Shown one piece after another: positions 1 to 8,751 of a stretch of 35,918 nucleotides of DNA (its first letter is position 1; every line of letters begins with the position of its first letter). Source of the DNA: an uncultured Pelagibacteraceae bacterium (GTDB lineage: Bacteria > Pseudomonadota > Alphaproteobacteria > Pelagibacterales > Pelagibacteraceae). The notes under the pieces were generated by a model. The model was not told the DNA's origin and did not search any database. It worked only from the letters and a program-made list of their open reading frames with translations. The position numbers and the translations under genes were made by a program. The stretch lies in NCBI GenBank assembly GCA_902521005.1, contig CABYPZ010000011.1, positions 1 to 35,918 of the forward strand, written 5' to 3'.

Positions 1-281
1 GCTTTATGTGGATTATTTCCTTGCTTAGGCATTTGTATAATTTGTTTTTCTCCAAGAATTCTTGCAACTCTTGTGGTTGGTTGAGCACCTTGACTTAGCC
101 AATACTTAACTCTTTCTAATTGCAAACCTATTCTATCCTCTTTTTCCTTAGGTAATAAAGGGTTATAAAATCCTAATTTTTCTATAAACCTTCCATCTCT
201 TGCAAATCTACTGTCCGCAACAACAATTTTATATACAGGTCTTTTTTTTGTTCCACCCATAGATAATCTTAGTTTTAACAT
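1..281 (-). CDS. rpsP: 30S ribosomal protein S16 (partial, runs off left edge)
   Basis: The reverse strand from an ATG at 281 encodes an N-terminus starting [20 protein letters not shown], followed by a segment with FYNPL and [11 protein letters not shown]. This is the standard S16 pattern, a small-subunit protein needed for 30S assembly. About 93 residues are visible and the gene continues beyond the window. It starts 14 bases after the ffh stop on the same strand, matching the conserved ffh-rpsP-rimM-trmD-rplS order of alphaproteobacteria, so it is probably cotranscribed with ffh. Identification is firm; the C-terminus cannot be seen. Confidence 0.96.
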   Translation of the reverse strand, partial: MLKLRLSMGGTKKRPVYKIVVADSRFARDGRFIEKLGFYNPLLPKEKEDRIGLQLERVKYWLSQGAQPTTRVARILGEKQIIQMPKQGNNPHK

Positions 282-295
282 TTTTTCTCCTTTGT

Positions 296-1654
296 TTATT
301 TTAATTGATTAAAAAGTTCTGGAGGTATTCCTTTATCAGTCATACCTTTCAAGTTTCCTTTTGACATTTTTTTCATCATGTCAGACATCATTTTAAATTG
401 TTTTAACAATTTATTGATAGTGGCTACATCTGTACCAGAGCCATTAGCAATTCTTTTTCTTCTAGAACCATCTATAATTTTAGGATTTTCTCTTTCTTTT
501 TTTGTCATTGATAAAATTATTGCTTCATTCTGAGATATAATAGTTTCGTCTATTCCAGATTGATCCATTTGTTTTTTTACTTTAGATACTCCTGGCATTA
601 ATGACATGATACCTTCTATACCTCCCATTTTTTTCATTTGTCTCAATTGAGTTAAGTAATCATTCATGGAGAAACTTCCTTTTTTTAAATTTTCCTCAGT
701 TTTTTTTATATTTTCTTCACTTAAATCTTGAGTAGCTTTCTCAACAAGAGAAACAACATCTCCCATTCCAAGTATTCTATTTGCAATTCTATCAGGATGA
801 AAAACCTCAAAATTTTCTGTTTTTTCCCCAACTCCTAAAAATTTAATTGGAACATTGGATACATATTTCATACTTACAGCAGCTCCACCTCTTGCGTCTC
901 CATCTGCTCTAGTTAAGATTATACCGGTTAGATTAACTGTATTTTTAAATTCTTTTGCAACTTCTGCAGCTACTTGACCTGTTAAAGAATCTGCTACTAA
1001 AAATGTTTCAGTAGGTTTAATAATACTTTCAATTTGCTTAATTTCACTCATCATTTGTAGATCAATTTGTGTTCTTCCAGCTGTATCGAATAAAATAATA
1101 TCTGCTCCATTTAAGTTTGCTGCACTAATTGCTCTTCTACAAATATCAGCTGGTAATTGACCTTCTATTATTGGAAGAGTTAAAATATTATTTTTTTCAC
1201 CAAGAGACTTGAGCTGTTCTTGAGCGGCTGGTCTATAAATATCAAGACTGACCATCATGATTTTCTTTTTTTTATTATTTTCTAAAAATTTTGCTAATTT
1301 AGCTGTGGTAGTTGTTTTACCAGAACCTTGTAAACCCACTAACATCATTGGGACTGGTGGTACTGCGTTTAAATTAATTTCTTCATTTTTTTCACCTAAC
1401 AACTTTACAAGTTCATCATAAACTACTTTTACAACCATCTGACCTGGTGATGTAGATCTTACAATTTCTGTACCAAGTGCTTTGGGTTTTACATTTTCAA
1501 CAAATTGCTTAGCAACTTCTAAGGTTACATCAGCCTCTAGCAAAGCCTGCCTAATGCCTCTCAGTCCCTCATCAACTTGCTTTTCATCAAGAGAAGGTGC
1601 TTTTTTTAATGAAGAAAAAACTTCTTCAAATTTATTTGTCAAATTTTCAAACAT
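296..1654 (-). CDS. ffh: Signal recognition particle protein Ffh (SRP54)
   Basis: SRP GTPase that binds signal sequences on ribosomes and delivers nascent membrane proteins to FtsY. The 452 residues show a helical N domain (about 1-95), a G domain with P-loop GLQGSGKT (107-114), DTAGR (190-194) and TRADGD (248-253), and a methionine-rich M domain from about residue 325 that would bind SRP RNA and signal peptides. The length is normal for the family. It is followed by rpsP 14 bases later. Its upstream region carries a compact hairpin-rich RNA (1661-1760), which suggests regulation through a structured 5' leader. Its receptor gene ftsY lies about 1 kb away on the opposite strand. Confidence 0.98.
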   Translation of the reverse strand: MFENLTNKFEEVFSSLKKAPSLDEKQVDEGLRGIRQALLEADVTLEVAKQFVENVKPKALGTEIVRSTSPGQMVVKVVYDELVKLLGEKNEEINLNAVPPVPMMLVGLQGSGKTTTTAKLAKFLENNKKKKIMMVSLDIYRPAAQEQLKSLGEKNNILTLPIIEGQLPADICRRAISAANLNGADIILFDTAGRTQIDLQMMSEIKQIESIIKPTETFLVADSLTGQVAAEVAKEFKNTVNLTGIILTRADGDARGGAAVSMKYVSNVPIKFLGVGEKTENFEVFHPDRIANRILGMGDVVSLVEKATQDLSEENIKKTEENLKKGSFSMNDYLTQLRQMKKMGGIEGIMSLMPGVSKVKKQMDQSGIDETIISQNEAIILSMTKKERENPKIIDGSRRKRIANGSGTDVATINKLLKQFKMMSDMMKKMSKGNLKGMTDKGIPPELFNQLK

Positions 1655-1660
1655 AATTTT

Positions 1661-1760
1661 ATTCCAACAGCAAAAGCACCAGTGGGCGAACCCTCGCTGA
1701 CTGGTGTCGATCTCTTTGTTGCCAAAGACACCGCAAATTGCTTATTTTGCGGAAACTGCC
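1661..1760 (-). promoter_or_regulatory. Structured 5' leader RNA of ffh (three hairpins)
   Basis: Read on the minus strand, the ffh leader forms three consecutive hairpins. The first is CCGCAAA/TTTGCGG (1731-1752). The second is CTTTG-GCAA-CAAAG, a GNRA tetraloop, nested inside GTGTC/GACAC. The third is CACCAGT/ACTGGTG with an inner GCGA/TCGC (about 1678-1707). The region is clearly more GC-rich than its surroundings. A candidate cis-regulatory RNA upstream of the SRP protein gene has been described in Candidatus Pelagibacter ubique by comparative genomics, and this is very probably that motif. The last hairpin ends about 20 bases before the ffh start codon, so it could control ribosome access. 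The ligand or effector is unknown. Confidence 0.75.
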
Positions 1761-1765
1761 ATAAA

Positions 1766-1774
1766 CTATAATAG
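1766..1774. promoter_or_regulatory. Possible shared -10 region of divergent ffh and dapF promoters
   Basis: The near-palindrome CTATAATAG reads TATAAT on the plus strand, about 40 bases before dapF, and TATTAT on the minus strand just upstream of the ffh leader. A TTGACT lies at 1785-1790 on the minus strand, but its spacing to this box is short, so no convincing -35 is assigned. This is a weak inference from base pattern and position. Confidence 0.3.
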
Positions 1775-1812
1775 AGGTTCAAAAAGTCAATAAATAAGTT
1801 AAATATTATTAT

Positions 1813-2637
1813 ATGGAATTGAAAGCTTATAAAATGGATGGTTTAGGAAATGATTTTGTCATTATTGATAGAAGAAAAGATGATGTAAATCTCTCAAAAG
1901 AAGAAATAATAAAAATAGGTAATAGAAATAATATTGGATTTGATCAAATCATATTTATTGAAAAAGAAATCAAAGGTGCCTTTCCAATAACTATTTATAA
2001 TCCTGATGGCATTGAAGTAGGTGCGTGTGGAAATGGAAGTAGATGTGTCGCTTTTTTAATTTCAAAAGAAAATAATCAAAATTTAATTAAATTAAGTGCT
2101 GAAAAAAAAATATTACAGGCAGAAATTTTAAGTGAAAAAATAGTTAAAATAAATATGGGTTTTCCGGAATTTGAAGATTGGAATAAAATTCCTTTAAAAA
2201 GTGAAGAATTAAATCCTAAAATTTTAGAATTAGATTTTTTAAAAAAAGAATATGGCATGGGGTTTTGTGTAAATGTTGGAAATCCACATGTTGTTTTCTT
2301 TGTTGAAGATTGTTCAAAAATAGATATTAAAAATATAGGACCAAAAATTGAAAGCCATAACTATTTTCCTGAAAGAGTTAATGTTACTTTTGCTCAAATC
2401 ATCGATAATAAAAATATTAAAGTAAATGTTTGGGAAAGAGGCGCTGGACAAACAAAAGCTTGTGGGACTGCCGCATGCGCAACAGTTGTTGCTGGATACC
2501 AAAAAAAATTGACAAATAATAATTGTAATATTCATTTTAAGGAAGGTAACCTTAGTATTGATTATGATAGAAGTGATGGTCAAATTTATATGACTGGACC
2601 TGTATCTGATATAAAAGAGATAACATTAAAAATTTAA
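1813..2637 (+). CDS. dapF: Diaminopimelate epimerase
   Basis: Cytoplasmic, cofactor-independent enzyme that converts LL- to meso-diaminopimelate for lysine and peptidoglycan synthesis. The 274-residue protein has the two catalytic cysteine motifs, ACGNGSRC with Cys72 and KACGTAAC with Cys217, plus the N-terminal KMDGLGNDF typical of the family. Length is normal. The stop overlaps the ftsY start in TAATG (one shared base), indicating translational coupling. The dapF-ftsY arrangement occurs in other alphaproteobacteria. Transcription runs divergently from ffh. Confidence 0.98.
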   Translation: MELKAYKMDGLGNDFVIIDRRKDDVNLSKEEIIKIGNRNNIGFDQIIFIEKEIKGAFPITIYNPDGIEVGACGNGSRCVAFLISKENNQNLIKLSAEKKILQAEILSEKIVKINMGFPEFEDWNKIPLKSEELNPKILELDFLKKEYGMGFCVNVGNPHVVFFVEDCSKIDIKNIGPKIESHNYFPERVNVTFAQIIDNKNIKVNVWERGAGQTKACGTAACATVVAGYQKKLTNNNCNIHFKEGNLSIDYDRSDGQIYMTGPVSDIKEITLKI

Positions 2638-3554
2638 TGGGAATTTTTGATAAATTTAAAACAGGATTTCAAAAAAGTGCTTCTGCGCTTAAGTCTGGAT
2701 TAAAAGAGATAATTGTTAAAAAAGAGATAGACGACAAAACACTAGATGAAATTGAAGATTTTTTAATTCAATGTGATGTGGGTGTGGAAGCATCTGAGGA
2801 AATTAAAAATATAATTGCTGAAAAAAAAATTGACCCAAGCAAGAATAAAGCTGATGAAATTAATTTAATTCTTAAAAATTATATATTAGATTTAATGTCT
2901 CCCTTAGAAAACCAGAATTTTTTTAAAAATAAGACAGATTTGAATGCTATTCTTGTATCGGGAGTAAATGGTGTAGGAAAAACTACTACTATTGGAAAAA
3001 TTGGTAAAATTTTAAAATCTAATGGAAATAAAGTTATTTTTTCTGCATCTGATACTTTTAGGGCCGCTGCAATTGAACAATTAGAAAATTGGGCTAAAAA
3101 AATTGATATAGAAATTATCAAATCTTCACAAGGTTCTGATCCTGCATCTGTTGCGTATAAAGCTATCGATGAAGCTATAAAAAGAAAATTTTCTCATGTA
3201 TTAATAGATACTGCTGGAAGATTGCAAAATAAAAAAAACTTGATGGAAGAATATAAAAAAATTGCAAATGTTACAAAAAAAATTGATCCAAACGCTCCTC
3301 ACGAAGTATTATTAATTCTTGATGCAACATCGGGTCAAAATGTAATAAATCAAGTTGAAGAATTTAACAAAATCATTCCAATTACAGGGTTAATTATGAC
3401 AAAGTTAGATGGAACTGCTAAGGGAGGAATATTAATAGCAGTAGCAAAAAAATATAAACTTCCAATTATTGCTCTTGGACTTGGAGAAAAAGAGGATGAT
3501 CTTCAAATATTTAATGCTGAGAAGTTTGCAGAAGCCTTTGTTGAAATTAGTTAA
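2637..3554 (+). CDS. ftsY: Signal recognition particle receptor FtsY
   Basis: Membrane-associated SRP GTPase that docks the Ffh-ribosome complex at the translocon. The 305-residue protein lacks the long acidic N-terminal A domain of E. coli FtsY and begins almost directly with the N domain, as is common in reduced alphaproteobacterial genomes. The G domain shows GVNGVGKT (109-116), DTAGRLQNK (from 191) and TKLDGTAKGG (from 255). It is coupled to dapF by TAATG. Its last 8 bases overlap the 3' end of the convergent unknown gene, so no terminator fits between them. Confidence 0.98.
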   Translation: MGIFDKFKTGFQKSASALKSGLKEIIVKKEIDDKTLDEIEDFLIQCDVGVEASEEIKNIIAEKKIDPSKNKADEINLILKNYILDLMSPLENQNFFKNKTDLNAILVSGVNGVGKTTTIGKIGKILKSNGNKVIFSASDTFRAAAIEQLENWAKKIDIEIIKSSQGSDPASVAYKAIDEAIKRKFSHVLIDTAGRLQNKKNLMEEYKKIANVTKKIDPNAPHEVLLILDATSGQNVINQVEEFNKIIPITGLIMTKLDGTAKGGILIAVAKKYKLPIIALGLGEKEDDLQIFNAEKFAEAFVEIS

Positions 3555-4107
3555 TCAAATTATTTGAAATCAAGGGTTTATAATAGTTACAATTATATGT
3601 TTCTTTCAAACTAAAATAACCACATTTTTTCGCTATAGATGAAATAATAAATTCTAATTTATTTTTTTCATCATATTTTTTTAAATTTCTTTTAGAAATA
3701 TCAAAAACTAAATTTGCATTTATATTTTTAATTGCGCTTACCATTATGAGAGTATTGTTGTCATTCAATAAATAATATGCAAAATCTTCAGGGAAAACTG
3801 GAAAATCATAATTTTCAATTATTTTTTTTGCACTTGATGGAAACCAATCATAGGAAATGAGCGATTCATCAGTCTTGGTATGATGATTATAAATATATAA
3901 GTCTTGAGGGAAATCGGTAATATAATTATATTCTTCTCCTCTTGCTAAAATAGCTTTTTGTCGAGTTTTAAAATAAAGAGTAAATTTTTCATTATGTGAT
4001 GCCATTTTCCCAATATAGAAAAAATCTTCTTTATCAATATCATTTTGTTCTGCATGCAAATTAGTGGAAATTAAAATTATAATTAAAAATATTATAAATC
4101 TTTTCAT
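3547..4107 (-). CDS. Unknown exported protein, 186 aa
   Basis: I do not recognise this family. The N-terminus (MKRFIIFLIIILISTNLHAEQ) is a clear Sec signal peptide with probable cleavage after LHA, giving a mature periplasmic protein of roughly 165 residues. It is rich in aromatic and charged residues and has two cysteines near the C-terminus (about 162 and 168) that could form a disulfide. No catalytic motif is visible. It is the last gene of the long minus-strand run, 50 bases after the alpha/beta hydrolase, and its end overlaps ftsY by 8 bases tail to tail. The start is supported by the signal peptide beginning immediately after the ATG. Confidence 0.8.
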   Translation of the reverse strand: MKRFIIFLIIILISTNLHAEQNDIDKEDFFYIGKMASHNEKFTLYFKTRQKAILARGEEYNYITDFPQDLYIYNHHTKTDESLISYDWFPSSAKKIIENYDFPVFPEDFAYYLLNDNNTLIMVSAIKNINANLVFDISKRNLKKYDEKNKLEFIISSIAKKCGYFSLKETYNCNYYKPLISNNLIN

Positions 4108-4157
4108 AATATTTATAATATTTCTTAAATAAGAAGACTATTTGTTTAGAATGTGTC

Positions 4158-4973
4158 TTAATTTAAACTAAGAATAAATTTATCAATTGTATTTATTAAT
4201 TCTTGATTAAATTCCATCATATGATCATCATATTTTGGAAAATAGGAATATTTTGGTTCATTAGCCAATTCAAATATCTTTTTACCCATATAAAATGGAA
4301 CTATTTTGTCTTCTTCACCATGCATTACTAATATGGGTGATTTAATTTTTTTAATTTTTTTATTACTTTCATATTTATCTTTTAAAAGAAGTTTAATTGG
4401 AAATATTGGATATTTGGATGCTCCCGCATCTACCATTGATGTAAATGGAGATTCTAAAATAATACCAGCAAAATTTTTGTTTTGAGCGACTTCGGTTGCA
4501 ATTCCTGTTCCTAAAGACTCACCATAAATAATTATATTTTTATCTTCAATTCCTTTTTCATTTAACCACTTAATTGCTCCTTTTGCATCTTTATACAGAC
4601 CTTGTTCAGTTGGTTTGCCCTGATTTCCACTAAATCCTCTCCAAGCCAATAATAAAAAATTTACATTCATGTCTTTAAACTTATTAATTTTATGAATTCT
4701 ATTTTCTAAGGCCCCTGCATTTCCATGAAAATATAAAATTGTTTTAAAATTCTTAATATCTTTTTTATGAAACCAGGCTAGTAAATTTAGATTATCTTCT
4801 GTATTAATTTTTACTTTTTCAATTTTAACTTTCAGATCGTCACCAAAATAATTATTTTCAACAGGATGATAAAGTAAACTTCTTTGTGAAAGAAAAAGAA
4901 TTAATGAAATAGTTAAATAAATTAATATTAATGTTATTAAAAAAATTGAAAACATTTTTATTCTTTTAGGCAT
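4158..4973 (-). CDS. Membrane-anchored alpha/beta hydrolase (BEM46/ABHD13-like)
   Basis: Serine hydrolase of the alpha/beta fold; the substrate is unknown. The 271-residue protein begins with one hydrophobic helix (about 7-29) that probably anchors it in the inner membrane with the catalytic domain outside. The triad is readable as Ser143 in YGESLGTG, Asp212 in HGEEDKIVP and His241 in DDHMMEF. An oxyanion segment YFHGNAG lies near residue 81. The start overlaps the end of the EamA transporter gene by 8 bases, so the two are cotranscribed. The family includes lipases and esterases, but no specific activity can be assigned. Confidence 0.9.
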   Translation of the reverse strand: MPKRIKMFSIFLITLILIYLTISLILFLSQRSLLYHPVENNYFGDDLKVKIEKVKINTEDNLNLLAWFHKKDIKNFKTILYFHGNAGALENRIHKINKFKDMNVNFLLLAWRGFSGNQGKPTEQGLYKDAKGAIKWLNEKGIEDKNIIIYGESLGTGIATEVAQNKNFAGIILESPFTSMVDAGASKYPIFPIKLLLKDKYESNKKIKKIKSPILVMHGEEDKIVPFYMGKKIFELANEPKYSYFPKYDDHMMEFNQELINTIDKFILSLN

Positions 4974-5868
4974 TTTTAATTTTTTTCTTTACTAAAAATA
5001 TTCCAATAAATACTAGAATGGTACCAATATAATGAAATAACTCTAATTTCTCTTGAAATAGAAATATGCCGTAGAATGCACCATAAACCGTAAATAAATA
5101 TAAAGTAAAGCCAGTTGTTGATGCACCTAAATATTTTTGTGTTAATGTATATAAACTAAAAGCAATTATACCTGGTGAAATCGCAGCAAAGGAAACCCAA
5201 AATAGAAAATTATTATCAAAATTAGTTTTTAATAAAAAATTTTCTTCTAAAATATAGAATGGCAAAAGACTTAAAGCACCAAAAAATGCAATTAGAGTAA
5301 ATCTTGGAAAAACTGCTAATTCTGATTTCCAATAAAAAAGATATATAGAATAAAGAGCCCAGCCAATAGCAGCTCCTAACATCCATAAATCTCCCATAGT
5401 AAATTTAAGGTTTATTAAAAAAGAAATATCCCCTTTAATTATAATAATAAATACACCTATTAAACATGATATAAGACCAATAATTTTTAAATAATTTATC
5501 TTTTCTCTAAAAAATAAGGATGAAATTAAAATTATAAAAATCGGAGATGATGTATAAATTATGCCCATATTAACTATGGTAGTTGTCTTACCTGCTAAAA
5601 ATGGGAATGCTCCACAAACTCCACAGCCCATTGCTCCAAGAAAAAAAAGTTTAAAAAACTCTTTTTTAATTACTCGAAGTTTATCTTTTAAAAAATAAAA
5701 ATTAAAAATTAATAATATTATAAATACTAATGTCCATCTCCAAAATGCTAATGAAATAGGGGGCACATATTCTACACCACCTCTTGCAACAATTAAATTA
5801 CTTGCCATAAAAATTGGTTGAATTAATAATAGTGCTAAAGCTAATGGGCTATTTGAACTTTTACTCAA
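4966..5868 (-). CDS. EamA-family drug/metabolite transporter
   Basis: Inner-membrane permease of the DMT superfamily, a family that mostly exports or exchanges small metabolites. The 300-residue protein is almost entirely hydrophobic, with about ten predicted helices arranged as two EamA repeats (about 10-145 and 160-293), the usual length and topology. The substrate cannot be told from sequence. It follows the 58-residue membrane protein by 11 bases and overlaps the downstream hydrolase by 8, so it is the third gene after the amidase in the same run. It could export a product of the neighbouring pathway, but that is inference. Confidence 0.92.
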   Translation of the reverse strand: MSKSSNSPLALALLLIQPIFMASNLIVARGGVEYVPPISLAFWRWTLVFIILLIFNFYFLKDKLRVIKKEFFKLFFLGAMGCGVCGAFPFLAGKTTTIVNMGIIYTSSPIFIILISSLFFREKINYLKIIGLISCLIGVFIIIIKGDISFLINLKFTMGDLWMLGAAIGWALYSIYLFYWKSELAVFPRFTLIAFFGALSLLPFYILEENFLLKTNFDNNFLFWVSFAAISPGIIAFSLYTLTQKYLGASTTGFTLYLFTVYGAFYGIFLFQEKLELFHYIGTILVFIGIFLVKKKIKNA

Positions 5869-5879
5869 GATTCTTGAAA

Positions 5880-6056
5880 TTATTTTTTATCGAAAAATGC
5901 TTCAAAGACCATCATAAAAATTGCTATACCCATTAAAATATAAACAGGTAATACGTCGAAAAAACCTATCATCGATGATCTGGTTAATGTAAATGCAAGA
6001 CCAACTAAAAAAGCTATTGCAAGTAAACATCCTAGAAATGTTGTAAGTTTTTGCAT
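5880..6056 (-). CDS. Small two-helix membrane protein, 58 aa
   Basis: A short open frame on the minus strand runs from ATG at 6056 to TAA at 5880 and encodes 58 residues starting MQKLTTFLGCLLAIAFLVGL and ending FFDKK. Two hydrophobic segments (about 5-24 and 34-53) are joined by a short polar loop with Thr-Arg-Ser-Ser, suggesting a hairpin in the inner membrane. It lies exactly between two genes, one base after the amidase stop and 11 bases before the transporter start, with no room for anything else. That tight packing supports it as a real gene. Function is unknown; it may be an accessory subunit or simply a small membrane protein. Confidence 0.75.
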   Translation of the reverse strand: MQKLTTFLGCLLAIAFLVGLAFTLTRSSMIGFFDVLPVYILMGIAIFMMVFEAFFDKK

Positions 6057-6057
6057 T

Positions 6058-7383
6058 TTAATTATTACATTCCTTTTCTAACCAATTAGCAACCCCTAAA
6101 AATCTATGATCATCATAAAGATTACCTACTAATTGTACTCCTAATGGCAAATTATTTTCTCCTTGTAGTACAGGAAGGGATATACAAGGTAAGCCTAGAT
6201 AAGACCATACTTTATTAAATTCAGCAGTTCCTGTACTCTTTAAACCTTTTGGAGCAACACCAGGACTAGAAGGGGACAATACTCCATGATAATCCTCAAA
6301 AACTTCTTGATATGATTCTAAGCTTCTTTTTTTAAAATCAACTGCCTCTGTATATTCTTTTGCTGAATGCTTGTTACCTTTTGCTATAGCTGTTTGCATA
6401 TATTTAGATAATTTTTTTTTATATTTTTTATAATACAATGCAAAATTATTAGCTAAATCTGTTTCATGAATAATTTGATGATACTGATGTATTTCTTTAA
6501 AATATGAAGGTGTATCAAATACTTCTATATTTTTAAATGACTTAATAAAATATTCAAATGACTCCCTAGATTTTTTATCAATTATTTTCCAATAATCTGA
6601 CTTATAAAAAATAAATTTTGGTTCAAACAATGGTCCTTTTTTTGTTTCTTCCAACATATTTTCAGCTGAATAATAAATGGTAGCTGGATCATGACGATCT
6701 TTTTTAATTAAAACCTTTGCTAATAATGCTACATCTTCGACTTTTCTTCCAAACATACCTATATGATCAAGTATATATGAAGTTTTCAAAACACCATTTC
6801 TTGAAATTAGACCATAACTTGGTTTATAACCTACAACACCACAGTAAGAAGCAGGTCTAATAACTGATCCACCTGTTTGTGATCCAATTGAAAGTGGGGT
6901 CATAAATGAAGCAACAGAAGCTGCGGATCCACTTGAAGAACCACCTGGAGTTCGAGAATAATCGTGAGGGTTTGTAGTTTTTGGTGGTCCAAGATATGCC
7001 AATTCAGATGTAGCTGTTTTGCCCATAACAATTGCCCCTGCTGAATGTAAAAGTTCAACTATCTCAGCATTTTGTGAATAAGATTTACCTTTTCTTATCG
7101 GTGTTCCACATTCGGTTGGCATATCTACAGTTCCAATTATATCTTTAATAGCCACAGGAACTCCATGAAGTGAGCCAACTGTTTTTCCAGATTTTCTATG
7201 CTCATCAGCATCAGCTGCTTTCTCTAATAAAATTTTTTTATCAAAGTGCGCCCAAGCTTTTACATCTTTTTCAAATTTATTTATTCTTTCAATATATTTT
7301 TCACAAATCTCAACAGAGGTTAATTGACCCTCTTTAATTTTTAAGGCTATTTCCTCAACACTTAACGAAAATATATCAATCAT
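6058..7383 (-). CDS. Amidase (amidase-signature family, GatA-like)
   Basis: Amide hydrolase using a Ser-cisSer-Lys triad. The 441-residue protein shows Lys80 in VPVAIKD, the glycine/serine signature TPGGSSSGSAAS with cis-Ser149, and the nucleophile Ser173 in SQTGGSVIRPA, at the 24-residue spacing usual in this family. It is unlikely to be GatA of the tRNA amidotransferase, because gatC and gatB are absent and it sits 6 bases after the TRAP large subunit, inside a transport operon. The substrate may therefore be something the TRAP system brings in, or a related amide; this is inference. There is no signal peptide, so it is cytoplasmic. Confidence 0.92.
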   Translation of the reverse strand: MIDIFSLSVEEIALKIKEGQLTSVEICEKYIERINKFEKDVKAWAHFDKKILLEKAADADEHRKSGKTVGSLHGVPVAIKDIIGTVDMPTECGTPIRKGKSYSQNAEIVELLHSAGAIVMGKTATSELAYLGPPKTTNPHDYSRTPGGSSSGSAASVASFMTPLSIGSQTGGSVIRPASYCGVVGYKPSYGLISRNGVLKTSYILDHIGMFGRKVEDVALLAKVLIKKDRHDPATIYYSAENMLEETKKGPLFEPKFIFYKSDYWKIIDKKSRESFEYFIKSFKNIEVFDTPSYFKEIHQYHQIIHETDLANNFALYYKKYKKKLSKYMQTAIAKGNKHSAKEYTEAVDFKKRSLESYQEVFEDYHGVLSPSSPGVAPKGLKSTGTAEFNKVWSYLGLPCISLPVLQGENNLPLGVQLVGNLYDDHRFLGVANWLEKECNN

Positions 7384-7389
7384 TTTTTT

Positions 7390-8751
7390 TTAGTCAGCGA
7401 ACAATACTTCTGGCAACCATAAAGCAATACCAGGAAACATATACATTAAAAACATTCCAAAAATAACTATGGCTAAAAATGGCATGATGCCTCTAAATAT
7501 CTCCATTAGTTCAACATTTGTTTTTTGAACACCTTTTAAATAATAGGCAGACATTGCCATAGGTGGAGTTAGAAACGAGGTCTGTAAGTTTAAAGCAATT
7601 AACATAGCAAAGAAATATGGATTAACCTGAAATATTTCAAGCAATGGTAAAAAAATTGGCACAAATATAATTAAAATTTCTGTCCACTCTAAAGGCCATC
7701 CTAAAAGGAAAATTATAATTTGAGTTATAACCAAAAATTGCCAAGTAGTTATATTTATAGATGTGAAGAAATGTTCAAATACCTCATGTCCTCCTAAATA
7801 AGAAAAGACAGAGGAAAAAGTCCAAGATCCAATAAACAACCACATAATCATTGCAGTAGTTTTTGCTGTTAAAAACACAGACTCTTTAAAGTTTTGCCAT
7901 TTTAAAGTTTTATAAAACCAAGATAATAATATTGCACCAAATGCTCCTGCTGCCGCTGCTTCGGCTGGAGTAGCAATTCCTGCTAAAATTGTTCCAAGAA
8001 CTAACATTATTAATCCAAATAAAGGAACAAATGAAACCAATACCTCTTTTAAAATTTCTGCTCTCGGTGGAATATCCTCTGCTGGAGGTCTTGGAGCTAT
8101 AGAAGGATTAAGCCATGCTCTAAAAACTGCATAAGCAATATACAATCCTGCTAACATCAATCCTGGAAAAATTGCGGCTGCAAATAATCTTAAAGGTGAT
8201 AATTGAGCAATTACAGAATAGACAATCAACATAATGCTTGGAGGAATTAAAATTCCTAAACATCCACCACTGCAAATTATTCCTGATGCAAATTTTTTGT
8301 CATATCCAGCTTTGACCATTGCTGGCCAAGCCAGTAAACCCATCAAAGTTACCACAGCTCCTATAATTCCTGTTGCAGTGGAAAATAAGGCACAAGTTAT
8401 TAGAGCTGCTACAGCCATAGATGCTGGCAATTTATGTGCTGCAAGTCTAATAGCAAAAAATAATTTTGCTACAATTCCCGCACGCTCAACTAAATATCCC
8501 ATAAATAAGAAAAGCGGAACTGCTGTGAGCACATTGTTATCCATTACTGTATAAGTATTTTTAACAAATAAAGAAAATATTCTATTATCAAAAAGATGAT
8601 CCATTAAAACTGGATCATAATAAGCATAGTAACCAAAACCTATTCCCATAGCCATTAAAGTGAACGCTATTGGAAAACCTAACAACACTGAAAATAAAAA
8701 TACTCCCATCATTAAAATTGCTACTTCTGGATTGGTAAGACTAAATAACAT
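7390..8751 (-). CDS. TRAP transporter large permease subunit (DctM type)
   Basis: Large membrane subunit of a tripartite ATP-independent periplasmic transporter, the sodium-coupled translocation channel. The 453-residue protein is polytopic with about twelve helices and the DctM features GVFLFSVLLGFPIAF near the start, GGCLGILIPPSIMLIVY in the middle and TPPMAMSAYYL near the C-terminus. The length fits the family. It overlaps the small subunit gene by 11 bases, which implies coupled translation, and is followed 6 bases later by the amidase. Its partner binding protein lies upstream of the small subunit. Confidence 0.96.
   Translation of the reverse strand: MLFSLTNPEVAILMMGVFLFSVLLGFPIAFTLMAMGIGFGYYAYYDPVLMDHLFDNRIFSLFVKNTYTVMDNNVLTAVPLFLFMGYLVERAGIVAKLFFAIRLAAHKLPASMAVAALITCALFSTATGIIGAVVTLMGLLAWPAMVKAGYDKKFASGIICSGGCLGILIPPSIMLIVYSVIAQLSPLRLFAAAIFPGLMLAGLYIAYAVFRAWLNPSIAPRPPAEDIPPRAEILKEVLVSFVPLFGLIMLVLGTILAGIATPAEAAAAGAFGAILLSWFYKTLKWQNFKESVFLTAKTTAMIMWLFIGSWTFSSVFSYLGGHEVFEHFFTSINITTWQFLVITQIIIFLLGWPLEWTEILIIFVPIFLPLLEIFQVNPYFFAMLIALNLQTSFLTPPMAMSAYYLKGVQKTNVELMEIFRGIMPFLAIVIFGMFLMYMFPGIALWLPEVLFAD

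Noticed and set aside
1661-1760. SRP (4.5S) RNA gene or tRNA next to ffh
   Set aside because: The conserved SRP RNA tip (GGAAGGAAGCA-type loop) is absent. The GGTTCG-like segment is not part of a cloverleaf. The hairpins fit a leader on the ffh strand instead.
6058-7383. GatA subunit of the Asp/Glu-tRNA amidotransferase
   Set aside because: gatC and gatB are not adjacent and the gene lies in a TRAP operon 6 bases after the permease, so a general amidase is more likely.
8234-8554. Plus-strand open frame opposite the TRAP large subunit
   Set aside because: It is antisense to a well-supported membrane protein, has a low-complexity composition and no recognisable motif. The same applies to other antisense frames, such as 14560-14781 and 31687-31950.
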